Of a stretch of 64,000 bases of DNA, positions 1 to 8,303 are shown piece after piece. Numbering within the stretch: position 1 is the first letter of the stretch; every line of letters starts with the position of its first letter. The translations under genes and the position numbers were made by a program. Below the pieces are notes generated by a model. It searched no databases. It worked only from the letters and a program-made list of their open reading frames with translations, and was not told the DNA's origin. The DNA comes from Lachnospiraceae bacterium (GTDB lineage Bacteria > Bacillota > Clostridia > Lachnospirales > Lachnospiraceae): assembly GCA_902363555.1 (NCBI GenBank), contig CABJAM010000001.1, forward strand, positions 868,001 to 932,000, read 5' to 3'.

Positions 1-1
1 A

Positions 2-901
2 GAGCCGGCTGTAGCCTTCCGTGTATTCAAGGACAAGCTGGAAAAGAAATACGGCAAGGAAGAAGCTGCTAAAAGAATTTACTGCACCACAGATAAAGCC
101 AGAGGTGCATTAAAGAATCTGGCCAATGAAGAAGGCTATGAGAGCTTTGTTGTGCCTGATGATGTAGGCGGACGTTTCTCCGTACTCACTGCTGTGGGCC
201 TGCTCCCGATCGCTGTATCCGGCGCAGATATCGACAAGCTGATGGAAGGCGCTGCTTCTGCAAGAGAACGCTGTCTGAATCTTCCTTTTGAAGAAAATGA
301 CGCTATGCAGTATGCGGTTGTCCGCAATATACTTCTGCGTAAGGGCAAATCTGTGGAGATCACAGCAAGCTATGAGCCATCGCTCCAGTATATCGGCGAG
401 TGGTGGAAACAGCTTTACGGCGAGAGCGAGGGCAAGGACCAGAGAGGTATTTTCCCTGCATCCGTGACGCTGACAGCAGATTTACATTCCATGGGCCAGT
501 TTATTCAGGATGGTTCCAGAATCATGTTTGAAACGGTATTAAATGTTGAAAAACCAAAACACGACCTTTATATCGGCGAGGAGCCGGTGGATCTTGACGG
601 CCTCAACTATCTGGCCGGCAAGGATGTGGATTTCATTAATAAGAGCGCTATGAACGGTACGATTCTTGCCCATACAGACGGCGATGTTCCCAATCTGATG
701 TTTAAGATTCCGGAGCAGAATGAATTTTTCCTTGGCGAGCTGTTCTATATTTATGAATTTGCCTGCGGTGTCAGCGGTTACATTCTCGGAGTGAATCCAT
801 TTGACCAGCCAGGTGTGGAAAGCTATAAGAAAAATATGTTTGCCCTGCTTGGAAAACCAGGGTATGAGGAAATGACTGCACAGTTGCTTGAAAGATTATA
901 A
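2..901 (+). CDS. pgi: Glucose-6-phosphate isomerase, 5' truncated
   Basis: Cytosolic glycolytic enzyme interconverting glucose 6-phosphate and fructose 6-phosphate. The reading frame is open from base 2, so the start lies before the window; 299 C-terminal residues are present, roughly two thirds of a normal Firmicutes Pgi. Both family signatures are visible: DDVGGRFSVLTAVGLLP near the start of the fragment, and LGVNPFDQPGVESYKK near the C-terminus, whose final lysines belong to the active-site region. The frame has no interruption, so the gene is probably intact upstream. It ends directly before a small hairpin with a T tract (901-921). The next gene is an unrelated permease. Confidence 0.96.
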   Translation, partial: EPAVAFRVFKDKLEKKYGKEEAAKRIYCTTDKARGALKNLANEEGYESFVVPDDVGGRFSVLTAVGLLPIAVSGADIDKLMEGAASARERCLNLPFEENDAMQYAVVRNILLRKGKSVEITASYEPSLQYIGEWWKQLYGESEGKDQRGIFPASVTLTADLHSMGQFIQDGSRIMFETVLNVEKPKHDLYIGEEPVDLDGLNYLAGKDVDFINKSAMNGTILAHTDGDVPNLMFKIPEQNEFFLGELFYIYEFACGVSGYILGVNPFDQPGVESYKKNMFALLGKPGYEEMTAQLLERL

Positions 902-921
902 TCCGTAAACGGATCGCTTTT
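901..921 (+). terminator. Terminator after pgi
   Basis: ATCCGT-AA-ACGGAT forms a short perfect stem followed by CGCTTTTT. It starts at the last base of the pgi stop codon, so it is placed as an intrinsic terminator, although a 6-bp stem is short. Confidence 0.6.
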
Positions 922-945
922 TGAGCGGTGCGTAGGTAAAGCAGC

Positions 946-989
946 AGGTACGGGGCAGCTCCTTTGGATGAGGGAGCCGCCCCGTACCT
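946..989. repeat. Strong GC-rich hairpin between pgi and the permease gene
   Basis: AGGTACGGGGC (946-956) is exactly complementary to GCCCCGTACCT (979-989), and GCTCC/GGAGC can extend the stem inward. Only a few T residues follow, so it is either a second terminator or a structured leader. It matches no riboswitch known to me. Confidence 0.6.
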
Positions 990-1022
990 GGTTTAAGTTC
1001 ATTACGGTTGGAGGCGCTGTAA

Positions 1023-1073
1023 GCAGTAAAAGGATGGTTTGCGGCCGGCCGTTTCGATGGCTATTTTTACTGC
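1023..1073. repeat. Inverted repeat in the leader of the NCS2 permease
   Basis: GCAGTAAAA (1023-1031) pairs with TTTTACTGC (1065-1073). Flanking CGC/GCG bases allow further pairing. It lies 70 bp upstream of the permease start. No purine-riboswitch core was recognisable in 901-1142, so this may be a different attenuator or only an intergenic palindrome. Confidence 0.5.
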
Positions 1074-1142
1074 TGCGCGTTTACAATAGATAAAGAAAGG
1101 AGAGTGCGGTGTCATTGGCAGAACATCGCACGGAAGTATGTT

Positions 1143-2612
1143 ATGGAGAAAGAGAAAAAGGAACTAAAGAATGTTGCCACGCCTTATGATCTGGATGGGC
1201 GGGTACCATTGAAGCTGGCCATCCCTCTGGGGCTTCAACATGTGCTGGCTATGTTTGTCGGCAACCTGACGCCGCTGCTTTTGATCACATTGGCCTGCGG
1301 TATTGTACCCGGAAGTGAGTATGCGGATCTTCAGATCACGCTGCTCCAGAACGCCATGCTTGTTGCCGGTGTCGTAACACTGGTACAGGTATTTACCATC
1401 GGTCCTGTGGGCGGGAAGCTGCCCATTGTCATGGGTACAAGCTCCGGATTTATCGGCGTTTGCCAGAGTATCGCTAATGTCATGGGCGGCGGTATCGTCG
1501 GTTACGGCGCATTGATGGGCGCCAGCCTGATCGGCGGTCTGTTCGAGGGCGTGCTGGGCTTCTTCCTCAAGCCTTTGCGGAAGTTTTTCCCATCGGTAGT
1601 TACCGGTACGGTTGTATTGTCCATCGGTCTTTCGCTGATCGGTGTCGGTATCGGTTCCTTCGGCGGCGGCTCCTCCAATAAGGACTACGGTTCGCTGGAA
1701 AACCTGTTTGTGGGCGCTGTTGTGCTGATCGTGATTATTGTTCTCAAGCATGGAACAAAAGGTTTTACAAGCTTTTCTGCAATTTTGCTCGGTATTATCG
1801 TAGGTTATATTGTCGTTGCCATTATGGGCGCTGTGCTTCCGCATACATTTACATATGTTGATACAGTGGACGGTGTTGAGGTGACCAAGGAGGCCACAAA
1901 AGCCTGGGTACTCAACTGGGATAAGGTAGCGCAGGCCGATTGGTTTGCTATCCCCAAGCTGATGCCCGTGAAGCTGGTATTTGATGTCCGTGCGATCGTG
2001 CCTATGCTGATCATGTTTATCGTTACCGCTGTGGAAACAGTGGGCGATATTTCCGGTATTACGGAAGGCGGTCTTGGCCGTGAAGCTACGGATAAGGAAT
2101 TGTCCGGCGGCGTTGTGTGTGATGGTCTTGGTTCCTCATTTGCCGCTATTTTCGGTGTGTTGCCAAATACCTCTTTCAGCCAGAACGTTGGTCTGGTCGC
2201 TATGAATAAGGTGGTCAACCGGTTCTGTATCGCCATTGGTGGTGTATTCCTCATCCTTTGCGGTCTTTTCCCGAAGCTGTCCGCATTGATTTCCATCATG
2301 CCTCAGAGCGTTCTGGGCGGCGCTGCTGTTATGATGTTCGCATCCATCGTAGTCAGCGGTATCCAACTGGTCACCAAGTGGCCGGTAACCCCGAGAAGTG
2401 TCACCATTATTTCTGTGGCTCTCGGCCTTGGCTATGGCCTTGGCGCAAATACACCGGTACTGAACCATCTGCCTGAAACTGTCCGTCTGATTTTCGGTGG
2501 TTCTGGTATTGTTCCGGCAGCGCTTGTGGCAATTATCCTCAATATCGTTCTTCCAAAGGATAAGAGCACCCCTGGGGGAGATACGGAAGCTGATAAAAAG
2601 GCGGCTGCTTAA
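1143..2612 (+). CDS. NCS2 family nucleobase permease (xanthine/uracil type)
   Basis: Integral membrane nucleobase symporter of 489 residues. It has about 14 hydrophobic segments, an early AIPLGLQHVLAMFVGN stretch typical of the family, the glycine-rich TVVLSIGLSLIGVGIGSFGG segment, and a FSQNVGLVAMNKVVNR motif that matches the conserved NCS2 substrate-site region (often TTFSQNVGLV in xanthine permeases). I place the start at ATG 1143, six bases after GGAAG. An earlier in-frame GTG at 1104 sits on top of the purine-rich AAAGGAGAG and leaves no spacing. The protein ends in a charged, Ala-rich tail. Xanthine is the most likely substrate; uracil or uric acid cannot be excluded. No purine genes are adjacent. 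Confidence 0.88.
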   Translation: MEKEKKELKNVATPYDLDGRVPLKLAIPLGLQHVLAMFVGNLTPLLLITLACGIVPGSEYADLQITLLQNAMLVAGVVTLVQVFTIGPVGGKLPIVMGTSSGFIGVCQSIANVMGGGIVGYGALMGASLIGGLFEGVLGFFLKPLRKFFPSVVTGTVVLSIGLSLIGVGIGSFGGGSSNKDYGSLENLFVGAVVLIVIIVLKHGTKGFTSFSAILLGIIVGYIVVAIMGAVLPHTFTYVDTVDGVEVTKEATKAWVLNWDKVAQADWFAIPKLMPVKLVFDVRAIVPMLIMFIVTAVETVGDISGITEGGLGREATDKELSGGVVCDGLGSSFAAIFGVLPNTSFSQNVGLVAMNKVVNRFCIAIGGVFLILCGLFPKLSALISIMPQSVLGGAAVMMFASIVVSGIQLVTKWPVTPRSVTIISVALGLGYGLGANTPVLNHLPETVRLIFGGSGIVPAALVAIILNIVLPKDKSTPGGDTEADKKAAA

Positions 2613-2739
2613 CCGGAGCAGCCCGCGATTCGGAGCTACCCGTGCACTGGGAACTGTCGGCGGTGAAAACGCGCTGTGAAAAATGCTTCGTTCCCGGTTA
2701 ATGTGAAAATCTATTTAAAAACGAGATCTCGCTAAAGTA

Positions 2740-2785
2740 TTGACAAACTAACACTGTTCGTTATAAAATATGAACAGTGTTAGTT
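2740..2785 (+). promoter_or_regulatory. Promoter and TetR-type operator for the TetR/MATE operon
   Basis: TTGACA (2740-2745) and TATAAA (2762-2767) are spaced 16 bp. A perfect inverted repeat with 14-bp arms, AACTAACACTGTTC (2746-2759) and GAACAGTGTTAGTT (2772-2785), covers the spacer, the -10 box and the start region. This position would block RNA polymerase, so autorepression by the TetR protein encoded downstream is the natural reading. Confidence 0.8.
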
Positions 2786-2794
2786 TATTTTTTT

Positions 2795-2999
2795 GCGCGA
2801 AAGCAACGAGCCAAAAGGGGGAGCTTGCTCACTCTTTTGGCGACTGCCGCGACCCGACGAAGCGAAGCGGAGTCGGGTGCATGGAGCAACGAGCCATAAA
2901 AGGGGAGCTTGCTCACCTTTATGGCGACTGCCGCGACCCGACGAAGCGGAGCGGAGTCGGGTGCACGAAAGCAAAGCAGAGTCGGGTGCGCGAAAGGGA
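2795..2999. repeat. 84-bp tandem repeat array, about 2.3 units
   Basis: The unit starts GCGCGAAAGCAACGAGCC, contains an AAAGGGGAGCTTGCTCACCTTT-like stem split over the arms, then CGACTGCCGCGACCCGAC, and ends GAGTCGGGT. Full units start near 2795 and 2878; a shortened third (2962-2984) keeps only the outer parts, and GCGCGAAAGG closes the array. A single unit bounded by GCGCGTAAGC on both sides occurs at 30268-30361. Both loci lie just upstream of a TetR gene. The array is translatable in the TetR frame, but no ribosome site precedes it. Confidence 0.8.
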
Positions 3000-3009
3000 A
3001 GGTGTGGGT

Positions 3010-3591
3010 ATGGCGAGAAAAGGTCTAAAGTACGAAGATATTATTATGGCGGCTGTGGCGCTGGTGGAAGAGAAGGGCTTCAGCAATTTTTCGCTGCGCG
3101 AGCTGGCGGGAAAGCTGGGTGTGCAGCCATCATCGCTGTATAATCACGTGGGCGGTATACAGGAGCTGAACATGGCGGTAGGATTATATGGCATCGAACA
3201 GATGGAGCACATGCTCATGTCGGCCATCGAAGGAAGGAGTATGGCGGAGGCGCTTCTGGCCATGGCCACGGCGTACCGCTCCTTTGCACGGTCCAACCCG
3301 GAGCTCTACGAGGCGTTGATCGAGCTGCGCATGAATGCGGATCCCAATATGAGAGCAGCGCTGCTGCGGATCGTAAAGCCGTTTTTTATCGTGTTCCGTA
3401 AGGAAATCCAGGATGAGAGCCTGGTGCTCCACCTTCAGCGCAGCTTCCGCAGCATGCTCCACGGCATGGTAGCCCTGGAAAATACCGGGCACATGACCTG
3501 CTCGGATGTGGACAGCGAGGAAAGCTTTTATTTTATGGTCAATCAATTTATCGAGATGGTGAAACGGGGGAATTTTAATGGATGCCAGTAA
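3010..3591 (+). CDS. TetR/AcrR family repressor
   Basis: DNA-binding repressor of 193 residues. The N-terminal helix-turn-helix spans roughly residues 8-52, with SLRELAGKLGVQPSSLYNHV as the recognition region; the rest is a ligand-binding helical domain. ATG 3010 is chosen because GGAAGGTG precedes it and the HTH begins at the expected distance. The longer in-frame reading from 2770 would start inside the operator and translate the repeat array. It overlaps the MATE gene by 14 bp, so the two are cotranscribed and probably translationally coupled. The perfect palindrome over its promoter suggests it represses itself and the exporter, with induction by an exported compound. The ligand is unknown. 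Confidence 0.92.
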   Translation: MARKGLKYEDIIMAAVALVEEKGFSNFSLRELAGKLGVQPSSLYNHVGGIQELNMAVGLYGIEQMEHMLMSAIEGRSMAEALLAMATAYRSFARSNPELYEALIELRMNADPNMRAALLRIVKPFFIVFRKEIQDESLVLHLQRSFRSMLHGMVALENTGHMTCSDVDSEESFYFMVNQFIEMVKRGNFNGCQ

Positions 3592-5002
3592 TATGCAGTC
3601 AAAGCAGTATATCAAAATGACGGAGACGCCGGTGCCAAAGCTGATCCTCATGCTTGGGATACCGACAACTATTAGTATGCTTGTCACTAACATTTACAAT
3701 ATGGCGGATACTTATTTTGTCGGGCAGTTAGGTACCAGCGCCAGCGGTGCCATCGGTATTGTCTTTGGACTGATGGCTATTATCCAGGCCTTTGGATTTA
3801 TGTTCGGCCACGGCGCCGGCAGCATTATTTCCAGAAAGCTGGGGGCAAAAGATGTGGACAGTGCTTCCCGTTTTGCGTCCACCAGTTTTTTTAGTGCGCT
3901 GGTCGTGGGCCTGATCATCGGCGTCGCTGGTCTGATCTTTATTGACCCGCTTATGCGGCTGCTGGGCAGTACAGAGACGATTCTCCCCTATGCCAGGAAT
4001 TATGGTATATACATACTTATCGCTGCGCCGCTGATGGCGTGCAGTTGTGTGATGAATAATATCCTCCGCTATGAGGGCCGTGCAGCTTTTGCAATGATTG
4101 GGCTGACGACCGGCGGTATCCTTAATATTTTCGGTGACTGGCTGCTTTTAACCGTATTCAAAATGGGGATTGAGGGGGCAGGTATTTCCACCGCAATATC
4201 TCAGACAATCAGTTTTTTTATCCTTTTAAGTATGTTTCTACGGCGGAGAACGCAAAGCCGCATTGCTCTGCGGCATTTCACAAGGGATGTTCGGGATATT
4301 ATCGCTATTATAAAAACCGGATTCCCAAGTCTTGTCCGCCAGGGGCTGACCAGCGTATCCACTATGGCGCTCAACGGTCAGGCCGGTTTATATGGGGATG
4401 CCGCCGTGGCGGCCATGTCCATTGTAAACCGTATCTGCTTCTTTATATTTGCGGTAGCCCTTGGGATCGGCCAGGGTTTCCAGCCGGTATCTGCATTTAA
4501 TTATGGTGCAAAGAAGTATTCCAGAGTGAAAAAGGGCTTTTTATTTACATTGATCACCGGCGAGTGTTTCCTTGGCTGTATGGCTGTTGCAGGGATGCTT
4601 TTATCGTCGCATTTGATCGGATTTTTCCGGGATGACCCCGAGGTGATCGCCATTGGTAATGTGGCTTTGAGCTTTCAGCTTGTGGCGCTGTTTTTCCAGC
4701 CCTTATCTGTCTGCGGCAATATGCTTTTCCAGAGTATCGGCAAAAATGGAAAGGCCACATTTTTGGCGCTGCTGCGCAGTGGTTTGTACTTTATACCGAT
4801 CATTTTCATCCTGCCACGGTTTTTTGGCCTGACCGGTGTGGAAATCTCACAGACTATTGCCGATGTGCTGACGTTCTTTACAACCATTCCCTTTGTGGTA
4901 CGTTTCCTTAAAACCCTTCCAAAGGATGAAGTTTCACTGCCGCCGGTGTCGGAGCAGGTGGGCGGGGATTTATCGGATGCACAGCCGGTGAAGTGTGATT
5001 GA
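3578..5002 (+). CDS. MATE family multidrug/cation exporter
   Basis: Polytopic membrane exporter of 474 residues with about 12 hydrophobic segments in two similar halves, the arrangement of the MATE (NorM/MepA/DinF) superfamily. The N-terminal TPVPKLILMLGIPTTISMLV and NIYNMADTYFVGQLGTSASG stretches are typical of the MepA-like branch. The start ATG 3578 follows CGGGGG and lies inside the end of the TetR gene. Expression is probably controlled by that TetR and its operator at 2746-2785. The substrate cannot be read from sequence; MepA-like proteins export cationic dyes and drugs with Na+ or H+ coupling. Confidence 0.93.
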   Translation: MDASNMQSKQYIKMTETPVPKLILMLGIPTTISMLVTNIYNMADTYFVGQLGTSASGAIGIVFGLMAIIQAFGFMFGHGAGSIISRKLGAKDVDSASRFASTSFFSALVVGLIIGVAGLIFIDPLMRLLGSTETILPYARNYGIYILIAAPLMACSCVMNNILRYEGRAAFAMIGLTTGGILNIFGDWLLLTVFKMGIEGAGISTAISQTISFFILLSMFLRRRTQSRIALRHFTRDVRDIIAIIKTGFPSLVRQGLTSVSTMALNGQAGLYGDAAVAAMSIVNRICFFIFAVALGIGQGFQPVSAFNYGAKKYSRVKKGFLFTLITGECFLGCMAVAGMLLSSHLIGFFRDDPEVIAIGNVALSFQLVALFFQPLSVCGNMLFQSIGKNGKATFLALLRSGLYFIPIIFILPRFFGLTGVEISQTIADVLTFFTTIPFVVRFLKTLPKDEVSLPPVSEQVGGDLSDAQPVKCD

Positions 5003-5031
5003 CAATATGGACTTAAAATGCCTTTTATATT

Positions 5032-5073
5032 CAATCTGGGAATCAGACCCGATAGAGTTTGATTCCCAGATTG
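5032..5073. terminator. Palindrome at the MATE/DeoR convergent junction
   Basis: CAATCTGGGAATCA (5032-5045) and TGATTCCCAGATTG (5060-5073) form a perfect 14-bp stem. The right arm lies inside the last codons of the minus-strand DeoR gene and the left arm spans its stop. It probably stops transcription from both sides, although T tracts are weak. Confidence 0.65.
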
Positions 5074-5822
5074 TTAATATAGTCCACCCATGTCTGAGGT
5101 AGTTTTGTATCGGTAATGATTATATCAAAATCATTGAGTTGGGCGAAATATGCGGTCCGTATGGCTCCGAATTTACTGGAATCCGCCAGCAGGATTTTGG
5201 TGACGGAGGAGTCGATAATAGCATTTTTAGTCGGTACCTCATAATGATGGACGCAGGTGACACCCAGCCGCTCGTGGACGCCGGCAGCGGAGACAAATAC
5301 TTTATTTGCCCTTGTCCGGCGAATCAACTGTACACCTTCAGCGCTTTCAAACATCTGGGTGTTGTCATGGTAGTAGCCTCCTGCAAAAATCAACTGGATG
5401 TTTTTCAGCTTGCGTATTTCTGTCAGGATATTCAGATTATAGCACATGACGGTCATGGGAATATCCCCGGGCATGCTGCAAGCCAGTTGTTCGGTGGTCG
5501 AACCGGTATCGATGATGATCACATCGTTGGGTTCGATCAATGATGCAGCAAAAAGACCAATTCGGTGTTTTTCGTCATTTAACTTATCCATTTCATCCAT
5601 AACTTCATAATTATCGGTCAGCGTTGCGGAATTGTTATCTTCATTGAAGAAAACGGAGCCGTAGGACGTTGTAATAATATTGTTCGATGCAAGGACGTCC
5701 AGATCACGCCGGATGGTCATTTCTGAGACATCAAAATAAGAGGCCAGCTCCTTTGCGGATGTGGTTTGTTTTTCTTTTAAAATATCAATAATTTGGTTCA
5801 TTCGGGCCAGTTTCTTATTCAT
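5043..5822 (-). CDS. DeoR family transcriptional repressor
   Basis: Sugar-phosphate responsive regulator of 259 residues. The N-terminal winged HTH (about residues 3-60) contains the DeoR signature region KELASYFDVSEMTIRRDLDVL; the C-terminal sensor domain has the IIIDTGSTTEQLA and NKVFVSAAGV motifs of the family. The start ATG at 5822 follows AAAGGGG; the upstream extension lacks a ribosome site. It is transcribed divergently from the deoC-led sugar operon across a 548-bp AT-rich gap with repeated AATGTTAA-type motifs near both genes. It most likely represses that operon and senses a phosphorylated intermediate. Confidence 0.92.
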   Translation of the reverse strand: MNKKLARMNQIIDILKEKQTTSAKELASYFDVSEMTIRRDLDVLASNNIITTSYGSVFFNEDNNSATLTDNYEVMDEMDKLNDEKHRIGLFAASLIEPNDVIIIDTGSTTEQLACSMPGDIPMTVMCYNLNILTEIRKLKNIQLIFAGGYYHDNTQMFESAEGVQLIRRTRANKVFVSAAGVHERLGVTCVHHYEVPTKNAIIDSSVTKILLADSSKFGAIRTAYFAQLNDFDIIITDTKLPQTWVDYINNLGIKLYRV

Positions 5823-6370
5823 TCGGATCCCCTTTCTTACTATAAACAACATTTTAACATTAAAATTAACAATAATCAACTATTTTAAACATAATTACGA
5901 TGAAATGTGAAAAATGTTTCTTTGTAAATTAATTATGAAAAATTTTGAAACATAATCTAACAAATCACAAAATGTAGTATGTTGAAAAAAAGTTAGCTAT
6001 ATATAGCATTATTTTTTCGCTTTTTCTGCGTTAATATGATAATGAGGCAGTGACGCAATTGAACATAAATAAGTTACAAAATGTATAATTTGTTTATGAA
6101 TACATGAAAATTCATTCGATTATGTTGAAATGTTATGGTGATAAATGCTAATTGTGACGTAAAAACACATATAAAACTTATGGTCATATCCAAAAACACA
6201 AGAAATCTGTTCAAAAACATAAAATAATTCTCGAAATGCACAAAAAATAGTAAAAAACTATTGACAATTAAAATGTTAAATGTTAATATGAGGATGTTGA
6301 AAGTAACAAATTAACAAAAACAAAAGTAAAGCACGCTACAAAATGAATTTTATTTATGGAGGGTTAAATC
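5823..6370. other. AT-rich divergent control region between DeoR and deoC
   Basis: A 548-bp non-coding stretch, visibly richer in A+T than its surroundings. AACATTTTAACATTAAAATT near 5848 and TTAAAATGTTAAATGTTAAT near 6268 share the core AATGTTAA in opposite orientations, as expected of operators for one regulator acting on both genes. ACAAAATG occurs three times (two of them as ACAAAATGTA). No open frame of note and no recognisable riboswitch. Confidence 0.65.
6261..6289 (+). promoter_or_regulatory. Promoter of the deoC-led operon with overlapping operator
   Basis: TTGACA (6261-6266) and TAATAT (6284-6289), 17 bp apart. The spacer contains AATGTTAAATGTTAA, the direct-repeat motif also found near the DeoR gene start, which fits DeoR repression by promoter occlusion. 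Confidence 0.75.
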
Positions 6371-7030
6371 ATGAATTACGCGGAAATTTTAAGCCATGTC
6401 GACCACACTTTACTGAAATCCTTTGCCACTTGGGATCAGATTCAAAAAATCTGTGAGGAATCCATTGAATACAAGACGGCTTCCATCTGTATTCCGCCAA
6501 GCTTCATCGCCAGAATCAAAGAAAAATATGGTGATGCAGTAAATATCTGTACAGTTATCGGCTTCCCGTTGGGCTATAATACAAAGGAAGTTAAAGTAGC
6601 TGAAGTGAAGCAGGCCATTGCCGATGGTGCCAACGAGGTGGATATGGTGGTCAATCTGGGCGATGTAAAAGATGGAGCATTTGATAAAGTGACCGAGGAA
6701 ATCAAAGCCTTAAAGGCTGCAGCTGGTGATAAAGTTCTCAAAGTAATTATTGAAGCCTGTTATCTGACGGATGAGGAAAAAATCCAGCTCTGCCATTGTG
6801 TTACGGAAGCAAAGGCCGATTATATTAAAACTTCTACTGGCTTTGGTACGGGCGGAGCGACTATCCATGATATACAGCTTTTTAAAGCTAATATCGGACC
6901 GGATGTAAAAATGAAGGCTGCCGGAGGGATCCACACTATTGAGGAGCATGTAGCGTTTTTAAATGAAGGCTGTGACCGACTGGGTTCCAGTGCTGCTGTG
7001 GGCCTTGTGAGGGATGCACAGGCGAAATAG
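6371..7030 (+). CDS. deoC: Deoxyribose-phosphate aldolase
   Basis: Cytosolic class I aldolase splitting 2-deoxyribose 5-phosphate into acetaldehyde and glyceraldehyde 3-phosphate. It is 219 residues, normal for the family. The Schiff-base lysine is K153 in ADYIKTSTGF; the supporting aspartate lies in ANEVDMVVNLG and the second lysine in KMKAAGGI. GGAGGG precedes ATG 6371 by 8 bases. It is first in an operon with a sugar ABC importer, a DapA-type aldolase, a mutarotase and a kinase, all apparently under the divergent DeoR protein. This points to catabolism of a deoxysugar rather than only nucleoside salvage; no phosphorylase or phosphopentomutase gene is nearby. Confidence 0.95.
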   Translation: MNYAEILSHVDHTLLKSFATWDQIQKICEESIEYKTASICIPPSFIARIKEKYGDAVNICTVIGFPLGYNTKEVKVAEVKQAIADGANEVDMVVNLGDVKDGAFDKVTEEIKALKAAAGDKVLKVIIEACYLTDEEKIQLCHCVTEAKADYIKTSTGFGTGGATIHDIQLFKANIGPDVKMKAAGGIHTIEEHVAFLNEGCDRLGSSAAVGLVRDAQAK

Positions 7031-7132
7031 GTTGCATACAGCTGAACGGATCAGACAAAGTAATTTGTTGCATATGGGGAACATCTAACAAACAAAGTAT
7101 TTTGAGTTTTTTCCATGAAGGGGGTAAAACAC

Positions 7133-8266
7133 ATGAAGAAGTTAACAGCACTTTTAATGGTATTGGTTCTTGTATTATCACTGACAGCCTGCGGCAGCGG
7201 CGGTAAAGGGGAAACAAAAGCAGCAGATGACAAGAGCGCACAGGCACAGCAGACAAAGGCTCCGGAAGGAACAAAAGCACCCGAAGCAACAAAGGGCGCT
7301 GAGGAAACACCGGCGGCAAATAAGAAGGACACCTATGATCTGGCATTTGTCATCCCGGGAACCGATTCTCAGTATTGGAACCAGTACTGCGGTACCGGCG
7401 TTAAAAATGCGATCATTGATGCACAGAATGAATTTGGGATTACAGTGAATATGGATATGACCGGACCGGCTGCCGAGGGCGCAACCGATGAGTACCTGAA
7501 TATTTTCGAAAGTGTCATTGCCAAAAAGCCGGATATCATTATTACCGCGACGATGCAGGGCGAGGGTACGGCGCCATTGGTAAAAACAGCCAGTGAACAG
7601 GGGATTTACGTAAATCTGTTTTCGCTAGGTATTATTGACGGCTATGAGGAGTACTATGGTGCACTGTATTATTGTGATCAGCCGGAACAGGGCAAACTGG
7701 CCGCTGAGGAGATTGTGAGACAGCTCAACGAAAAGAATATACCTCTGGAAGGCTATGTGGGTATGCATCTGGCCACCAGCGTTCCCGTCCTGGAAGAAAA
7801 AATGCAGACGTTTAAGGATACGATGAAGGATCTTGCACCTGATATCGAAGTTTTGGATACACTCTATAATGAGAACGATGTAAACAAGGCTCAGGCCAAT
7901 GTAGAAAACCAGATCAGCACATATGGAGACAAGCTTGTAGGATTGTTTGGCGGTAATAACTTATCCGGTGATGGTATTGTTCTGGCTGTAAAGAATGCTG
8001 GTATTAAGGACAAAATCACATCCGTAGCCGTGGATTCCGATGATATCGAAATTGAAGGTCTTAAAGACGGAACGCTGGGAGCTATTGTTGTTCAGACACC
8101 TTATGCACAGGCTTATCATGCAACCTATGACGCGATCAAAGGGCTTGTTACCGGCGACTATGTCCAGGAAGATCTTATGAATTACCCTGCGGGTGTTGTT
8201 ACCCAGGCAAATATGGATGAGGAAGAATATGCGGCGCTGCTGAATCCGTTGATTCTTGCAAAATAA
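7133..8266 (+). CDS. Sugar ABC transporter substrate-binding lipoprotein
   Basis: Extracellular membrane-anchored binding protein of 377 residues. The signal peptide ends in the lipobox LTAC with the lipidated cysteine at residue 20. A linker of about 45 residues rich in Lys, Ala, Thr and Glu follows, then a type I periplasmic-binding fold (starting around DTYDLAFVIPGTDSQYW) of the RbsB/LacI-like family. ATG 7133 is preferred over ATG 7115 because GAAGGGGG lies 8 bases before it. The ATPase and permease genes follow directly. The closest functional analogues bind ribose, galactose or autoinducer-2 type sugars; the ligand here should feed the downstream kinase and aldolases. Confidence 0.92.
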   Translation: MKKLTALLMVLVLVLSLTACGSGGKGETKAADDKSAQAQQTKAPEGTKAPEATKGAEETPAANKKDTYDLAFVIPGTDSQYWNQYCGTGVKNAIIDAQNEFGITVNMDMTGPAAEGATDEYLNIFESVIAKKPDIIITATMQGEGTAPLVKTASEQGIYVNLFSLGIIDGYEEYYGALYYCDQPEQGKLAAEEIVRQLNEKNIPLEGYVGMHLATSVPVLEEKMQTFKDTMKDLAPDIEVLDTLYNENDVNKAQANVENQISTYGDKLVGLFGGNNLSGDGIVLAVKNAGIKDKITSVAVDSDDIEIEGLKDGTLGAIVVQTPYAQAYHATYDAIKGLVTGDYVQEDLMNYPAGVVTQANMDEEEYAALLNPLILAK

Positions 8267-8303
8267 AACCGATAAATAATTCATACACAGGGGACGTGAA
8301 ATA

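Larger units (their letters stand above)
2613..3009. other. Intergenic region 5' of the TetR gene
   Basis: A 397-bp gap without a gene. It holds the TetR promoter/operator (2740-2785) and the 84-bp tandem array (2795-2999), so the TetR transcript would carry a structured leader of over 200 nt. No clear terminator for the upstream permease was found; GGGAAC (2650s) and GTTCCC (2690s) could pair weakly. Confidence 0.7.

Noticed and set aside
1104..1142. GTG start for the permease at 1104
   Set aside because: It overlaps the purine-rich AAAGGAGAG and leaves no spacing; ATG 1143 has GGAAG at a proper distance.
2795..2999. CRISPR-like array
   Set aside because: Units are about 84 bp and repeat end to end without unique spacers; there are no cas genes.
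2770..3009. 80-residue N-terminal extension of the TetR protein through the repeat array
   Set aside because: The ATG at 2770 lies in the operator without a ribosome site, while ATG 3010 has GGAAGGTG and gives the normal TetR length.
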